From Pleurocapsa sp. PCC 7327 (GTDB taxonomy: Bacteria > Cyanobacteriota > Cyanobacteriia > Cyanobacteriales > Microcystaceae), in contig NC_019689.1 in NCBI RefSeq assembly GCF_000317025.1, positions 4,046,024-4,110,023 on the forward strand: 64,000 nt of DNA, written 5' to 3'. The notes beneath the pieces were generated by a model, which worked only from the letters and a program-made list of their open reading frames with translations, ran no database searches and was not told where the DNA came from. Position 1 is the stretch's first letter; each line of letters begins with the position of its first letter. The position numbers were made by a program, and so were the translations under genes. Of this stretch, positions 28,028 through 37,453 are shown one piece after another.

Positions 28028-28119
28028 TAAATTTCTACTTATTTCTACTATTTTCCACTTTATTATTCGGTTAAATATACAACTGACTAATAATTTCTAT
28101 TTAATCTGGGACTGACATG
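28028..28119 (+). promoter_or_regulatory. Upstream motif shared by two secreted-protein genes (copy 1)
   Basis: The pyrimidine-rich AATTTCTACTTATTTCTACT, then ATTTTCCACTT, then TGGGACTGACAT (28107-28118) recur almost identically at 32768-32814, also upstream of a secreted-protein gene. The two blocks are 46 bp apart here but nearly adjacent there. It may be a shared control region or a repeat. Confidence 0.4.
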
Positions 28120-28305
28120 TAAACTCTTTACTAATACTGTTAAGTTACGGCAGTTATGATTGCTAGTAATATTCCAAAATCATTAGAAGATGTTTGAGTT
28201 AAATCAACAACAGTTAACTCAAATAACCTGCAAGAAGAGCTATATTTTTCAGTTCTAAAAGCTCTGATTTTTAAACAATACTCTCAATTTTTGGAGATTG
28301 TAAAG

Positions 28306-28722
28306 ATGAATAGACTTTTATTTTTCAGTAGTATGTTTCTGCTTAGCTTTGGTTCAAATTTGCCCGCGATCGCACAAGAAATTACATCAATAGCTTCTGT
28401 AGATCAAACGGTTCTTATCGCTCGTGCTGACAGAGTTTATCTTACAGAAGATGAGGATGGCAATCCCTGCCTTGAAGATAAATATGGCAATAGAGTTTCC
28501 CTTAGAGAAGATAAAGATGGCACCTACTTTAAGGATGAGGATGGCAATCGCGTTTATCTTGAAGAAGATGATGATGGCGACACCTATTTTGAGGATGAGG
28601 ATGGCGATCGCGTTTATGTTGAAGAAGATAAGGATTTTGGCAGATCGTCCATCGATCGCGATCGCAACATTGAAGTCGAAGAAAATGAGGATGGCAGAGA
28701 TATATATATCGAGACAAGATAA
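28306..28722 (+). CDS. Secreted Asp/Glu-rich repeat protein
   Basis: The 138-aa protein has a signal peptide (MNRLLFFSSMFLLSFGSNLP, cut near AIAQ). A very acidic body follows, made of three repeats of about 20 residues, each beginning RV(Y/S)L and containing E-D-x-D-G-(N/D/T) runs such as YFEDEDGDRVYVEED. DxDG loops suggest Ca2+ binding, but no canonical EF-hand is complete. The ATG at 28306 has GGAG 10 bp upstream. The repeats are also near-identical in DNA, pointing to recent expansion. The function is unknown; a cell-surface calcium binder is the simplest guess. Confidence 0.72.
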   Translation: MNRLLFFSSMFLLSFGSNLPAIAQEITSIASVDQTVLIARADRVYLTEDEDGNPCLEDKYGNRVSLREDKDGTYFKDEDGNRVYLEEDDDGDTYFEDEDGDRVYVEEDKDFGRSSIDRDRNIEVEENEDGRDIYIETR

Positions 28723-28751
28723 TGTCTCAGCTATCTTATATTAAATCTCTA

Positions 28752-28775
28752 AGGGGTGGTTCGCGAACTACCCCT
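28752..28775. terminator. Hairpin between convergent genes
   Basis: AGGGGTgGTT-CGCG-AACtACCCCT forms a strong stem 29 bp after the Asp-rich protein gene, facing the convergent membrane protein gene. No T run follows, so termination is only likely. Confidence 0.4.
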
Positions 28776-28842
28776 ACTAATCTGGGGTAAGATCGACTGC
28801 AATCGCAAGTATTAGCTAGCAAAAATTTTAAAAATCTCTCGC

Positions 28843-30756
28843 TCAAAGTTCAGTCGAAGTTTCCAACTTAACTTTAGTACCCAAAGATAAATTTACCTGC
28901 TTTCTTAATTCAGAAGATTTAGGAATAAATTGCACTTTTCCTGCTCCAGGAATGACAGTTTCTTTAGCAGGATTTCCCAAGCGATCATAAAATTCATTTA
29001 AGCATTTTTCTGGAAATCGTTCTATATACAAATTAATACCAGCAAAGTCATTAAACTTGAAAAAATCTGTCAAGAAAGACCACTCAGCCTCATTAAAGCA
29101 GCGCGATTGACGAGATTGTGTATTATCTGGAAAGAATAGCTTATCCCAACCTGCCTCAAGATAGGGTTTAACCTGACTGGGATATAAGCGACCAAAATAC
29201 TGTCCCATAACTTTTTTTTCATGAAACCTTCGCAGTGCAAAAACTCCACTGTTGTAGCCGTAATATGGGCATATACCAGGTCTAGCACCGCTTCCTGCAA
29301 TACAGAAAAACAAATCTAAAACCGCTTCCCCTGGCTGTTTTTTAATATATTCCATGTAAGTGAAAAAACTTTGGTCGAGTGATGCAGGTTTATAATCCAG
29401 TCTGTAGGAGTAAGCAGTGTACAGTTCGATAGAGGCAACTAAAATAAGAAAACCTGCGAGTAATTGCCTCTGACGAAAATGCAGCCAATCAAAGTTGATA
29501 TGTAAAGCAAAAATACTGAGTATGACTGGATAAATAAAAGTACTGCGGCCGCCGACGCGATTGAAAGCATACCAAGGAAATATTTTCAGAGTCGGAAACA
29601 GTAATGGATGATAAAAAAGGCAAAGTAAAAAGACAATTAGTAGAGGAATAAAAATTGTAATTTGTCTGCGAGCTTGCCACAATCCTAAAGTTCCAAGAAT
29701 GACTAAAAACCAACCAGGGCTACTGTCGCCTACGCTTTCTGGTACATCCGAAAAAAATTGTTGATAGTCCATTCCTGGATTAATAAAAGGAAAAAATGGA
29801 ACTAATAACCTTAGAGGATTAGCCCAAAAGGTATCAAAAGAGATGTCAGTAAAATCAAAACTTTTAGCTTCTTTTCCAATCTGAAATGCTAGGGAAAAAT
29901 AAAAATAGGCAGTCAGAAGCGTTAAACTTAATAAAACCAAGCAGGTACGAGGGTAGGATCGAAAATCATTTTTATAAGTTTTTAATGCCCTCTGAATTCC
30001 TTGAATTAATTTCAGTTCTCTTTTCAAATATCTATTAGTTATTAAGACGGCAATAAACAATAGAGAAACTGTAAAAGACATAAGCGAAAAGCCAGCCATA
30101 TATCCCAAATCGTGTCCAAACGATAAAAATAACAGGCAGGCTCTTACTAAAATAAGTCTAAGAGATAAATGTTGTTTGAAAACGATTCTTTTAACAATAA
30201 GAAAGTCAGCAATTAAACTCAAAACTATCCAATGAATAACAGCATATTGTAGATGATGGGGATATTTATTAATCGCGTAGAAATTTCCGAAGGAAACGAT
30301 AAATCCTATTCCGGCAGAACGAGCAAAACCATAATCTCGAAGCAGTAAAGCAAAAGTCCCTATCGCATTAATTAATACCGTTAATAAATAATAAATTTGC
30401 AACCAGGGACCAGTACCAAAAAATGAATATAAAATCGCATAAAAATAATCTTTTTCTAACGACCAAGGTTGAAAGACACTGTTCGTTCCATAGGGATAGA
30501 AAGATTGATTGTTGAAGAGATCGAGTTGAGGAAAAGGAGCAAAGCTTAAATTTTTAGCTAAATAGTAGCCTGTATATTCTTGAAGATCTACATAGTCATA
30601 ATTGAGCCAACCGAAAGATCCTATGCCTACCCAACCAGTTAAAGGATAGGAAAAATCTTGAATAACGATAGAACTAAAAGCAAAAGAAATAAGTATGAAT
30701 AGTATAATTATTGAAATACATTTGGAAGCGAATTTCTGGTTTCTAACTACTTTCAT
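28843..30756 (-). CDS. Large integral membrane protein, likely GT-C type glycosyltransferase
   Basis: The 637-aa protein has about 12 predicted helices and a soluble C-terminal part of about 170 residues. The first luminal loop (residues 30-100) is acidic and aromatic (LQEYTGYYLAKNLSFAPFPQ), as expected for GT-C enzymes that use polyprenyl-phosphate sugars, but no certain catalytic motif can be named. It is the last gene of an operon: its ATG lies 2 bp after the methyltransferase stop (TGAGGATG). A GT2 that could make the lipid-linked sugar donor is encoded upstream, which supports a glycan role. Confidence 0.72.
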   Translation of the reverse strand: MKVVRNQKFASKCISIIILFILISFAFSSIVIQDFSYPLTGWVGIGSFGWLNYDYVDLQEYTGYYLAKNLSFAPFPQLDLFNNQSFYPYGTNSVFQPWSLEKDYFYAILYSFFGTGPWLQIYYLLTVLINAIGTFALLLRDYGFARSAGIGFIVSFGNFYAINKYPHHLQYAVIHWIVLSLIADFLIVKRIVFKQHLSLRLILVRACLLFLSFGHDLGYMAGFSLMSFTVSLLFIAVLITNRYLKRELKLIQGIQRALKTYKNDFRSYPRTCLVLLSLTLLTAYFYFSLAFQIGKEAKSFDFTDISFDTFWANPLRLLVPFFPFINPGMDYQQFFSDVPESVGDSSPGWFLVILGTLGLWQARRQITIFIPLLIVFLLCLFYHPLLFPTLKIFPWYAFNRVGGRSTFIYPVILSIFALHINFDWLHFRQRQLLAGFLILVASIELYTAYSYRLDYKPASLDQSFFTYMEYIKKQPGEAVLDLFFCIAGSGARPGICPYYGYNSGVFALRRFHEKKVMGQYFGRLYPSQVKPYLEAGWDKLFFPDNTQSRQSRCFNEAEWSFLTDFFKFNDFAGINLYIERFPEKCLNEFYDRLGNPAKETVIPGAGKVQFIPKSSELRKQVNLSLGTKVKLETSTEL

Positions 30757-30758
30757 CC

Positions 30759-31466
30759 TCAAAACTTTTTCCTGCCGACTAGAAGAACCGATTTGCCAAA
30801 ACTATAGCCTATAATGGGATCTAGCTTTCTAGATATGGGAACCATAAATCGATCCCAAACTTTTATTTGTTTCAAAGTTGGCTGGCTTTGTTTGAGTACC
30901 AATTTATTTCCCAAACTCGCTAGCAAGCCAACACAATCTAAATAGTTAAGTTTAATAATTTCTATATCGTCTGGTAAGACTGCCTTGAGAGTTTGTTTAT
31001 TATAGCGACGGTAATGTCCTATTGCAGTATCAAATGGGGTAAATAACCATTGATGAGCTGGTGCTACAATAATTAAATTTCCATCGGGTTTTAGATGTCG
31101 AGAAGCTTTAATGACTTCTTCGCGATCGCGTTTGATATGCTCTAAAACATCCAGGTATAAAATAGCATCAAATAGTTGCTCCTCGTGCAAACTATCAATC
31201 TTTCCGTTACTAGCAAAACAGTCAATTATGTTATTCGATCGAATCGAATTTTCTAAATCTTGAAATAGTTGAGTATCCGGTTCTAAACAGAGCCATTTTT
31301 GATACTGAGATCGACAGAGTAAACGAGTATTGCTTCCGATCCCCGCACCGACTTCTAAAACGTCACCTTTTATATATCGTCTTAATAAAACCCTTAAATA
31401 GTCCTTCCAATTCTTGGCTTGAGCAAAAAGTTCTAACTCGGTTCCGACATAGATAAACTGACTCAT
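30759..31466 (-). CDS. Class I SAM-dependent methyltransferase
   Basis: The 235-aa protein carries motif I (DVLEVGAGIGSNTRLL) at about residues 35-50, an acidic loop after beta 2 (CLEPD), FDAILYLDVLEHIKRDREEV (motifs II/III) and GNLIIVAPAHQWLFTPFD. It resembles the small methyltransferases of polysaccharide and lipid-sugar clusters. The ATG at 31466 overlaps the stop of the upstream GT2 as ATGA, so translation is probably coupled. An in-frame start 6 codons earlier is possible. The substrate is unknown. Confidence 0.85.
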   Translation of the reverse strand: MSQFIYVGTELELFAQAKNWKDYLRVLLRRYIKGDVLEVGAGIGSNTRLLCRSQYQKWLCLEPDTQLFQDLENSIRSNNIIDCFASNGKIDSLHEEQLFDAILYLDVLEHIKRDREEVIKASRHLKPDGNLIIVAPAHQWLFTPFDTAIGHYRRYNKQTLKAVLPDDIEIIKLNYLDCVGLLASLGNKLVLKQSQPTLKQIKVWDRFMVPISRKLDPIIGYSFGKSVLLVGRKKF

Positions 31467-32596
31467 GGTTTTAATTGAAAGCACTCCTCAACATAATATT
31501 TATAGTCGCGCATTGGGATAAAACCTAAATTATTGCGTGTTGATAAAATTATCATGCTGAATACGGTACCCAATATAACCAGTTGCAACAAAGAAACAAC
31601 CAGCAATCCTGATACATAAGTTGCCCAGCCTGGAATTGCCCACTTGGTCAAAAATTTAACTAGAAAAACCAAACATAATACTATTAAAAACAGAATTAAC
31701 AAAACAATAATAGATAATAATATTCTTGTCCCCACTACATCTCCATACACGGCAATAGAACTTAAACCATGTGTCACTAATGACACTAAGTTCATCTTAG
31801 GTTTTCCGGCTAGTCGCCTTGCGCGAGGGATATTTACTTCAAGGTAAGGCAGTCGAGAACGATAAATCCCCGATGAGTAATGATTCCAAATTTCTGAAAT
31901 TGCTACTATATTTTTTAATAAAGAAGCTGGTAATAAGCTAAAGTTGCCGACATTAATTTCTCTGCCTATTAACAATCGATAAACAGTTTTATAAATCCAA
32001 TAGAAGAACTTAAATGTGTTACCTTCAGAACGCTGACTTCGTCTGGCAAAAATAATTTTATTATTTCCTGTATCGTCGGATACACTCAATAAGCGGTTGA
32101 TTGCCAAAGGACTATCTTCACCATCTCCATCCATGACCACAACTAAATCGCAATTTATATTGTGATAGAGATAAGATAAGCCTATCGCTATAGCTCTTTG
32201 ATGACCGAGATTGCGACGAAGCCGAAGGACGTTAACCTTTCGTATCTGACGATATTGTTGACAAATTAGCGATTCTGGAATTGGCTGGGTTGAGTAGTCA
32301 TCAACGATTAAAATTTCTATTTCGATCGCTTGAGCTAAAATAATTTCATCTATGAGTAACAAAAGCTTCTCTAAAGGTTGCCAGTCGTTAAACGAGGGAA
32401 TAACAACTACTAGCTTTCTCTTCTGGTGAAATTCGGCTTGATGCGATCGCTCTTGGGTTGACAGTTCATCGAGTTGGGAGTCTAGTAGCTTTAAATTCCC
32501 GACTATTTCCTCAACCAACATTTTGACGCTGGCTGGAGTTTTTTCCCAATCTTGGGGCGTAATTTGCTGACGAAGGGATATTTGCTGTTTCTTCAT
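31463..32596 (-). CDS. Family 2 glycosyltransferase with C-terminal membrane helices (GtrB/DPM-like)
   Basis: The 377-aa protein has a 60-residue polar leader, then a GT-A fold: VVVIPSFNDWQPLEKLLLLI, the nucleotide-sugar DD (ILIVDDYST), RNLGHQRAIAIGLSY, and the DXD-type metal site VVMDGDGEDSP. Two C-terminal helices (about 290-355) anchor it. This layout is that of polyprenyl-phosphate glycosyltransferases that load a sugar on a lipid carrier for GT-C enzymes, two of which lie in this window. It is the first gene of the three-gene operon. Confidence 0.88.
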   Translation of the reverse strand: MKKQQISLRQQITPQDWEKTPASVKMLVEEIVGNLKLLDSQLDELSTQERSHQAEFHQKRKLVVVIPSFNDWQPLEKLLLLIDEIILAQAIEIEILIVDDYSTQPIPESLICQQYRQIRKVNVLRLRRNLGHQRAIAIGLSYLYHNINCDLVVVMDGDGEDSPLAINRLLSVSDDTGNNKIIFARRSQRSEGNTFKFFYWIYKTVYRLLIGREINVGNFSLLPASLLKNIVAISEIWNHYSSGIYRSRLPYLEVNIPRARRLAGKPKMNLVSLVTHGLSSIAVYGDVVGTRILLSIIVLLILFLIVLCLVFLVKFLTKWAIPGWATYVSGLLVVSLLQLVILGTVFSMIILSTRNNLGFIPMRDYKYYVEECFQLKP

Positions 32597-32767
32597 ACTG
32601 GTTTAAGCTTCCAGATAAGGAGCAATTTCCACGTCAATCCTTATTATTTTCTCTGGTTGGCATAATCTAGTTTGCCTAGTAGGATAGCTAAAGCCAAACC
32701 ACCATGCAACTATTTTTTCTACGGGGCTAGAATTAAAGGAAATTATATTATATTAATTTATTTTTTT

Positions 32768-32814
32768 AATTTCTACTTACTTCTACTATTTTCCACTTGA
32801 TTTGGGACTGACAT
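32768..32814 (+). promoter_or_regulatory. Upstream motif shared by two secreted-protein genes (copy 2)
   Basis: AATTTCTACTTACTTCTACT, ATTTTCCACTT and TGGGACTGACAT lie 62-108 bp before the PEP-CTERM-type gene at 32876. See the matching copy at 28028-28119. Confidence 0.4.
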
Positions 32815-32875
32815 ACTCTAGCTAGACTTTTACGCTTCAATTAAAGAATTAATAATCAACTGGATTGGGTCAGAA

Positions 32876-33757
32876 ATGCCAAAGCAAGTTAGTCAAATCG
32901 GTTTTATAGGTGCCACAGTAGTTGGATTAACCTGTTTGATGACTCCAGCTAACTCGGCAACGATTCAAACTAGCACGCAAAAAGCTTTGGTAGTTGGCGA
33001 AAATAACCGAGTGACTCAACTCAGTCAGCAAACGAGTCTCGATCTATTCTTTTTCGATCTTCATCTAGATAGGAAAAGTTTCTTAGACGAAAGTCCGATT
33101 AAAAATTTTATTAACTCTGAAATACTCGAATTTATCAATGATTTCGGCGAAAATATTTTAGAAATCGACCAATCTATCAGTCAAATAGCTCGTCTTTCTG
33201 GCAACAATAATCGAGTGACTCAAATCAGCGCTCAAAATATCTTCGATGTTTTCTTTTTAGATCCCGAATTGAGAGTAACTATGGGGGAAAATACCACCTA
33301 TACTTTACCAGTTTTTGATATTAGCCAAATTTTAAGCGATCGCGTTGCAGCCCAACTCCCGGATATCGAGCAATCCGTTATTCAAGAAGCTAATGTCTTT
33401 GGGAGTGATAACCAAGTCAGACAAGTTAACGCTCAAACTGTTATTGACTTCTTCTTAATCGACATTAAATTTAGTGCGCAGCTAGTCGATATCGTAGTTC
33501 GTAGAACTGATGATAATTTGGATAACTTAGTTAATTTTGAACTCTATAATTTTCTCGACGATCTCGAAACTTTACTTCCTTTTCAAGAATTACCAGATAG
33601 CTTTTTCCAAGATAATAACCCCATCGTATTAGAAAATAGAAACTATAGTATTAACGAGGTACAATCGATTACCGTCCCAGAATCCAGCTCTGTATTCGCT
33701 TTATTAAGCTTAACTGCCATAGGATTGGGTTCGGCGATACTTCGCAAATACAAGTAA
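32876..33757 (+). CDS. Secreted PEP-CTERM-like repeat protein
   Basis: The 293-aa protein has a signal peptide (to about residue 28, PANSA). Three spaced copies of a motif G-x-(N/D)-N-(R/Q)-V-x-Q-(L/I/V)-x-x-Q-x-x-(L/F/I)-D-x-F-F begin at residues 41, 109 and 176, a regular period of 67-68. The C-terminus reads VPESSSVFALLSLTAIGLGS and ends AILRKYK, a PEP-CTERM-like sorting signal (motif, helix, basic tail). Exosortase would anchor or release it at the surface. The NNRVTQ units recall repeat units of surface or curli-like proteins, but no family is certain. A shared motif lies upstream. Confidence 0.75.
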   Translation: MPKQVSQIGFIGATVVGLTCLMTPANSATIQTSTQKALVVGENNRVTQLSQQTSLDLFFFDLHLDRKSFLDESPIKNFINSEILEFINDFGENILEIDQSISQIARLSGNNNRVTQISAQNIFDVFFLDPELRVTMGENTTYTLPVFDISQILSDRVAAQLPDIEQSVIQEANVFGSDNQVRQVNAQTVIDFFLIDIKFSAQLVDIVVRRTDDNLDNLVNFELYNFLDDLETLLPFQELPDSFFQDNNPIVLENRNYSINEVQSITVPESSSVFALLSLTAIGLGSAILRKYK

Positions 33758-33794
33758 CTCTTTGCTATCTCTCTTTGCGCCTTTGCGCGAGATT

Positions 33795-34019
33795 TCACTC
33801 CTCGTAATCCGTATAAATTTCAACGTCCAATGTCTCCTCATCCACTTGTACGTAAAGAACATTAGGACGACAGCAAACCTGACAATCTTCTACGTAAGAT
33901 TGCTGCATTCCGGCACTCAAATCTACAAAAGTCGAATTGGATTCGCCACAGAAGGCACAAAAGTATTCTGTCGTTGTTTGCCTTTTGTAAAAATTTTCCG
34001 ATCGATTAAGAAGAGACAA
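33795..34019 (-). CDS. CPXCG-type cysteine-rich protein
   Basis: The 74-aa protein has the pairs CAFCGE (residues 21-26) and CQVCCRPN (46-53), a four-cysteine zinc-ribbon arrangement, with a conserved FVDLSAG between them and an acidic tail. This is the small CPXCG family found widely in proteobacteria and cyanobacteria. The function is unknown. It is convergent with the PEP-CTERM-type gene and lies downstream of psbX on the same strand. Confidence 0.85.
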   Translation of the reverse strand: MSLLNRSENFYKRQTTTEYFCAFCGESNSTFVDLSAGMQQSYVEDCQVCCRPNVLYVQVDEETLDVEIYTDYEE

Positions 34020-34120
34020 AGAAGATACTAGATTTGACGGAGACAGGAAAAAATTTTTCCTTGTCTGGCTTGTCTTCTCTATCTTCCTTGTCTCTTAAAA
34101 AAATAGAGTGAGAAGTCTTT

Positions 34121-34243
34121 CTAGACTTTACGGTCGATCTTATCCTTCTGACTGATAAAGATCAGTCCAACCGTTACTGGAATGACGACAATAACAGCAC
34201 CCCAGACGAGGCTCCAGAGAAAATTAGCTAACGACGGAGTCAT
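34121..34243 (-). CDS. psbX: Photosystem II protein PsbX
   Basis: A 40-residue one-helix protein, [20 protein letters not shown] then [20 protein letters not shown]. It matches cyanobacterial PsbX from start to end: a short luminal start, a single membrane helix and a stromal QKD tail. PsbX sits near cytochrome b559 and the QB exchange channel of photosystem II. It is too short for usual gene callers. The ATG is at 34241-34243 and the TAG at 34121-34123. Confidence 0.95.
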   Translation of the reverse strand: MTPSLANFLWSLVWGAVIVVIPVTVGLIFISQKDKIDRKV

Positions 34244-34412
34244 AAACCTTATATCCCTTTTTTATTTTTGATACGCTTCGTTACCCATTCTATAGGGTTT
34301 TTTAAACATTTCTCAGATTTTGCTAGCGTTCGATCGCGCTTGGCTCGCAATCGAACTCAAGCATGGCTGCAATGACCTTACAATAATTATGCGATCGCAC
34401 TTGAGAATTCCC

Positions 34413-35456
34413 ATGACACAAACTACTACCATTGACTGGTCTAACTTACTGCAACAGTTGCTCGACAGACAATCCCTCTCCCAAACTCAAGCCGCGCAAT
34501 TAATGCAAGGTTGGCTCAAGGAAGAAATTCCACCCGTGCTATCGGGAGCCATTTTAGCCGCTATCCAAGCTAAAGGCGTTTCTGCCGACGAATTGACGGG
34601 TATGGCGCAAGTCTTGCAGGCGCAATCTTTACAGCAAGCTCCGATTCAACATGCCCAACCCGTCATCGATACCTGTGGCACGGGAGGAGATGGGGCATCG
34701 ACCTTTAATATTTCTACTGCCGTTGCTTTCGTTGCGGCTGCGGCTGGGGTAAAAGTCGCCAAGCACGGAAATCGCTCCGCATCGAGTAAAGTAGGCTCGG
34801 CTGATGTTTTAGAATATTTGGGGGTCAATTTATCCGCACCGTCAGAGAAAGTAGAAGCCGCTCTCTCGGAAGTAGGAATTACCTTTTTATATGCTCCCGG
34901 CTGGCATCCGGCGATGAAGAGCGTTGCTCCCTTGCGACGGACGCTAAAAGTACGAACGGCGTTCAATCTCCTCGGACCGTTAGTCAATCCTCTACGTCCC
35001 ACCGGACAAGTGATTGGAGTCTACGACGCGCAATTTTTAGAGCCGATGGCTCACGCCCTAAAACAATTGGGAACGCCCAAAGCCATTATTCTCCACGGCA
35101 GGGAAAAGCTAGACGAGGCGGGATTGAGCGATGTAACCGATCTAGCATTACTGAGCGATCGCAAAGTGGAATTGAGTCAATTGCAGCCCGAAGTTTTGGG
35201 ATTAACCCCCGCACCGATTGAGGCTTTAAGAGGGGGAAATGTGCAAGACAATGCAGAGATTCTGCGGAACGTCCTCCAAGGAGGCGGCACGCAGGCACAG
35301 CAAGATGCAGTGGCGTTGAATGCCTCGCTTGCGCTTCAAGTTGGCGAAGTTGTTTTCTTTGAAGATCGTCGTCAAGGCGTAGAAAAGGCAAAGGAAATTC
35401 TCAGAAGCGGTGCTGCTTGGTCGAAGTTAGAGGAGTTGGTTCGGTTTCTGCGCTAA
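34413..35456 (+). CDS. trpD: Anthranilate phosphoribosyltransferase
   Basis: It joins anthranilate to PRPP, the second step of tryptophan synthesis. The 347-aa protein shows the PRPP-binding [15 protein letters not shown], the [20 protein letters not shown] block and [13 protein letters not shown]. The start is set at the ATG at 34413 ([14 protein letters not shown]); the frame is open to 34320 but that extension has no family match. Its stop overlaps by 4 bp the end of a convergent MATE pseudogene. Confidence 0.94.
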   Translation: MTQTTTIDWSNLLQQLLDRQSLSQTQAAQLMQGWLKEEIPPVLSGAILAAIQAKGVSADELTGMAQVLQAQSLQQAPIQHAQPVIDTCGTGGDGASTFNISTAVAFVAAAAGVKVAKHGNRSASSKVGSADVLEYLGVNLSAPSEKVEAALSEVGITFLYAPGWHPAMKSVAPLRRTLKVRTAFNLLGPLVNPLRPTGQVIGVYDAQFLEPMAHALKQLGTPKAIILHGREKLDEAGLSDVTDLALLSDRKVELSQLQPEVLGLTPAPIEALRGGNVQDNAEILRNVLQGGGTQAQQDAVALNASLALQVGEVVFFEDRRQGVEKAKEILRSGAAWSKLEELVRFLR

Positions 35457-36105
35457 TTATCCGTACTTGAGGTAAGTTGGTAGAAGCGCCAGACAAAAGC
35501 CCCAGCTGCGACTGCCACGCCGATGGACGGACTGTCCTATCCACAGTCCAATGCCGCTCAAACCGAGGTGAAATCCCAACACATAGCCGCCGCTCAATCC
35601 AATTCCCCAGAAGGTCAGGAAGCTCAACAACGTCGGCACGCGAGTATCTTGGAGTCCGTACAGTGCGCCCATCGCTATCTTTTGCACGCCATCTACCAAT
35701 TGAGCCAAAGCCGCAACGACGAGCATAGGCATTGCCAGCTTTAGTACGTTAGCATTTTCTGGGTTGCTAAGATCCAAATATAGCCCGATCGCTTGCTGGG
35801 GAAAAGCTAGCAGCGCGATCGACATTATTATCATAAACCCCACCCCAATGCCGATCCCGACATATCCCGCCCGTCGTGCCCCCTTGAGGTCTTGCCGTCC
35901 GAACCATTGACCGACGCGGGCGGTGCGGCAAACGACATTCCCAGAGGTACCATGAAGATGACGATGGCGGTTTGCAACACGATTTGGTGCGCTGCCAGCA
36001 CGTCGGTTCCCAGAATGCCCATCAGATAGGTAACAGTCGTAAATCGCCCCGTTTCCAAGGCAGCAAAAACGCCCATCGGTAAAAGCTTATCACAAGAGTC
36101 ATCTC
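35453..36105 (-). pseudogene. MATE-family efflux transporter, truncated and frameshifted
   Basis: Only the second half of a MATE transporter remains: TYLMGILGTDVLAAHQIVLQ, VPLGMSFA, then after a one-base deletion near 35940 ARVGQWFGRQDLKGARRAGY, GVGFMIIMSIALLAFP and later TFWGIGLSGGYVLGFHLGLSG. A second frame change near 35525 is needed for the conserved end (GVAVAAGAFVWRFYQL) to reach TAG at 35453-35455. About 240 N-terminal residues are absent. It is non-functional. Confidence 0.85.
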
Positions 36106-36253
36106 TAAGAATTTGGTTTCGTGCGATCGCGCTCGGCAGCTACCAGATTCGATTACTATTATGTTAATTGCGATACGCACGATTAACTCGACTGCGGTAG
36201 AATCCGATCGCGTCTCCCACACGATACCCTAAAATGTTTCTCTCAAGCTCCCA

Positions 36254-37408
36254 ATGAATGGAGACATCCTATCTCAATTAACTGCTTCTAGTGGTTATAT
36301 CGTTTTTCTTGTAACTTCTGCCGGACTGTATAGCCTATTTGCTCTCGGACTCAATTTGCAATGGGGTTTAACGGGACTGATTAACTTCGGTCACGTGGCT
36401 TTTATGACCGTTGGAGCCTATACCACTGCGCTGTTGACTCTTCAAGGCGTTCCTTTAATTATTGCCGCGATCGCTGGCGCTGGACTAGCTGCTTTACTCG
36501 GACTGGCGATCGGTACTTCTACGCTACGATTGCGGGAAGACTACCTAGCTATCGTCACGATCGGGGTTTCAGAACTTTTGCGCCTGGTGGTACTCAATGA
36601 AGAGTGGCTGACTAGAGGGTCTTTTGGGGTACAGCGCTATCCTCTGCCATTGAATGTTCGCTTTAATCCCATCGGCGAGCTACTCTTAATTGGGATCTTA
36701 ACCCTGTTGGCTATCTTTGCTGGATGGCAACTGTGGCAAGGTTTAAGGCGGCAGTGGAATGAAAGTCAATTAATCAAAGACAAAAGACCGACAAAACGAG
36801 TTAGTCTCATTATTTGGGGCATTATTGCCACGGCTTTAATCTTGGTTATTTATGTTAATGGCGTCATCGCGCTCTCTAACTACACCTACAAAGCTGGATT
36901 GATGCTACTGGTGTTGCTGGTTTTAGCGCTAGTTTATAATGCCCTAGAATTTTTAGCGCGATCACCTTGGGGGCGAATTCTCAAAGCTATCCGAGAAGAC
37001 GAAGAAATTCCCAGAGCCTTGGGCAAAAATGTCTTTTGGTATAAACTACAAGCATTTATGTTAGGCGGCGCGATCGCTGGTATAGCAGGTGCCTTTTTTG
37101 CTTGGCAGCTGACCACTATTTATCCGACCAATTTTGAACCGCTACTGACTTTTAATGCCTGGATTATAGTCGTATTAGGTGGGGCTGGCAGTAACGCAGG
37201 CACCCTATTAGGAGCAGTAATTTTCTGGGCATACGATACCCTGACTCGCTTTCTGCTTCCCCAAATAGGCATTCAAATAGGCATTACTAACGAAGCTCAA
37301 TTGGGAGGCTTGCGAATAATGATTATTGGTTTAATTCTCATGATGCTCATGATTTGGCGACCGCAAGGTATTCTAGGGAAAAAAGAGGAACTTACATTGG
37401 GTCGGTAA
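36254..37408 (+). CDS. livM: Branched-chain/neutral amino acid ABC transporter permease (LivM type)
   Basis: The 384-aa inner-membrane permease has about 10 helices. The LivM signature ALGLNLQWGLTGLINFGHVA lies at about 31-50 and the ATPase-coupling loop SPWGRILKAIREDEEIPRAL at about 239-258. In cyanobacteria such permeases belong to the Nat-type N-I system for neutral amino acids, whose genes are usually scattered. The ATPase gene follows 45 bp later on the same strand; no binding-protein or LivH gene is present here. An inverted repeat (GTTAAT...ATTAAC, about 36161-36185) lies upstream. Confidence 0.9.
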   Translation: MNGDILSQLTASSGYIVFLVTSAGLYSLFALGLNLQWGLTGLINFGHVAFMTVGAYTTALLTLQGVPLIIAAIAGAGLAALLGLAIGTSTLRLREDYLAIVTIGVSELLRLVVLNEEWLTRGSFGVQRYPLPLNVRFNPIGELLLIGILTLLAIFAGWQLWQGLRRQWNESQLIKDKRPTKRVSLIIWGIIATALILVIYVNGVIALSNYTYKAGLMLLVLLVLALVYNALEFLARSPWGRILKAIREDEEIPRALGKNVFWYKLQAFMLGGAIAGIAGAFFAWQLTTIYPTNFEPLLTFNAWIIVVLGGAGSNAGTLLGAVIFWAYDTLTRFLLPQIGIQIGITNEAQLGGLRIMIIGLILMMLMIWRPQGILGKKEELTLGR

Positions 37409-37453
37409 TTAGTTAGTAGTTAGTGGTTAGTGGCAAGCAAGAACAATTGACAA

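Noticed and set aside
36022-36222. 66-aa minus-strand frame upstream of the MATE remnant
   Set aside because: It is in a different frame from the MATE reading and has no resemblance to the missing MATE N-terminus.
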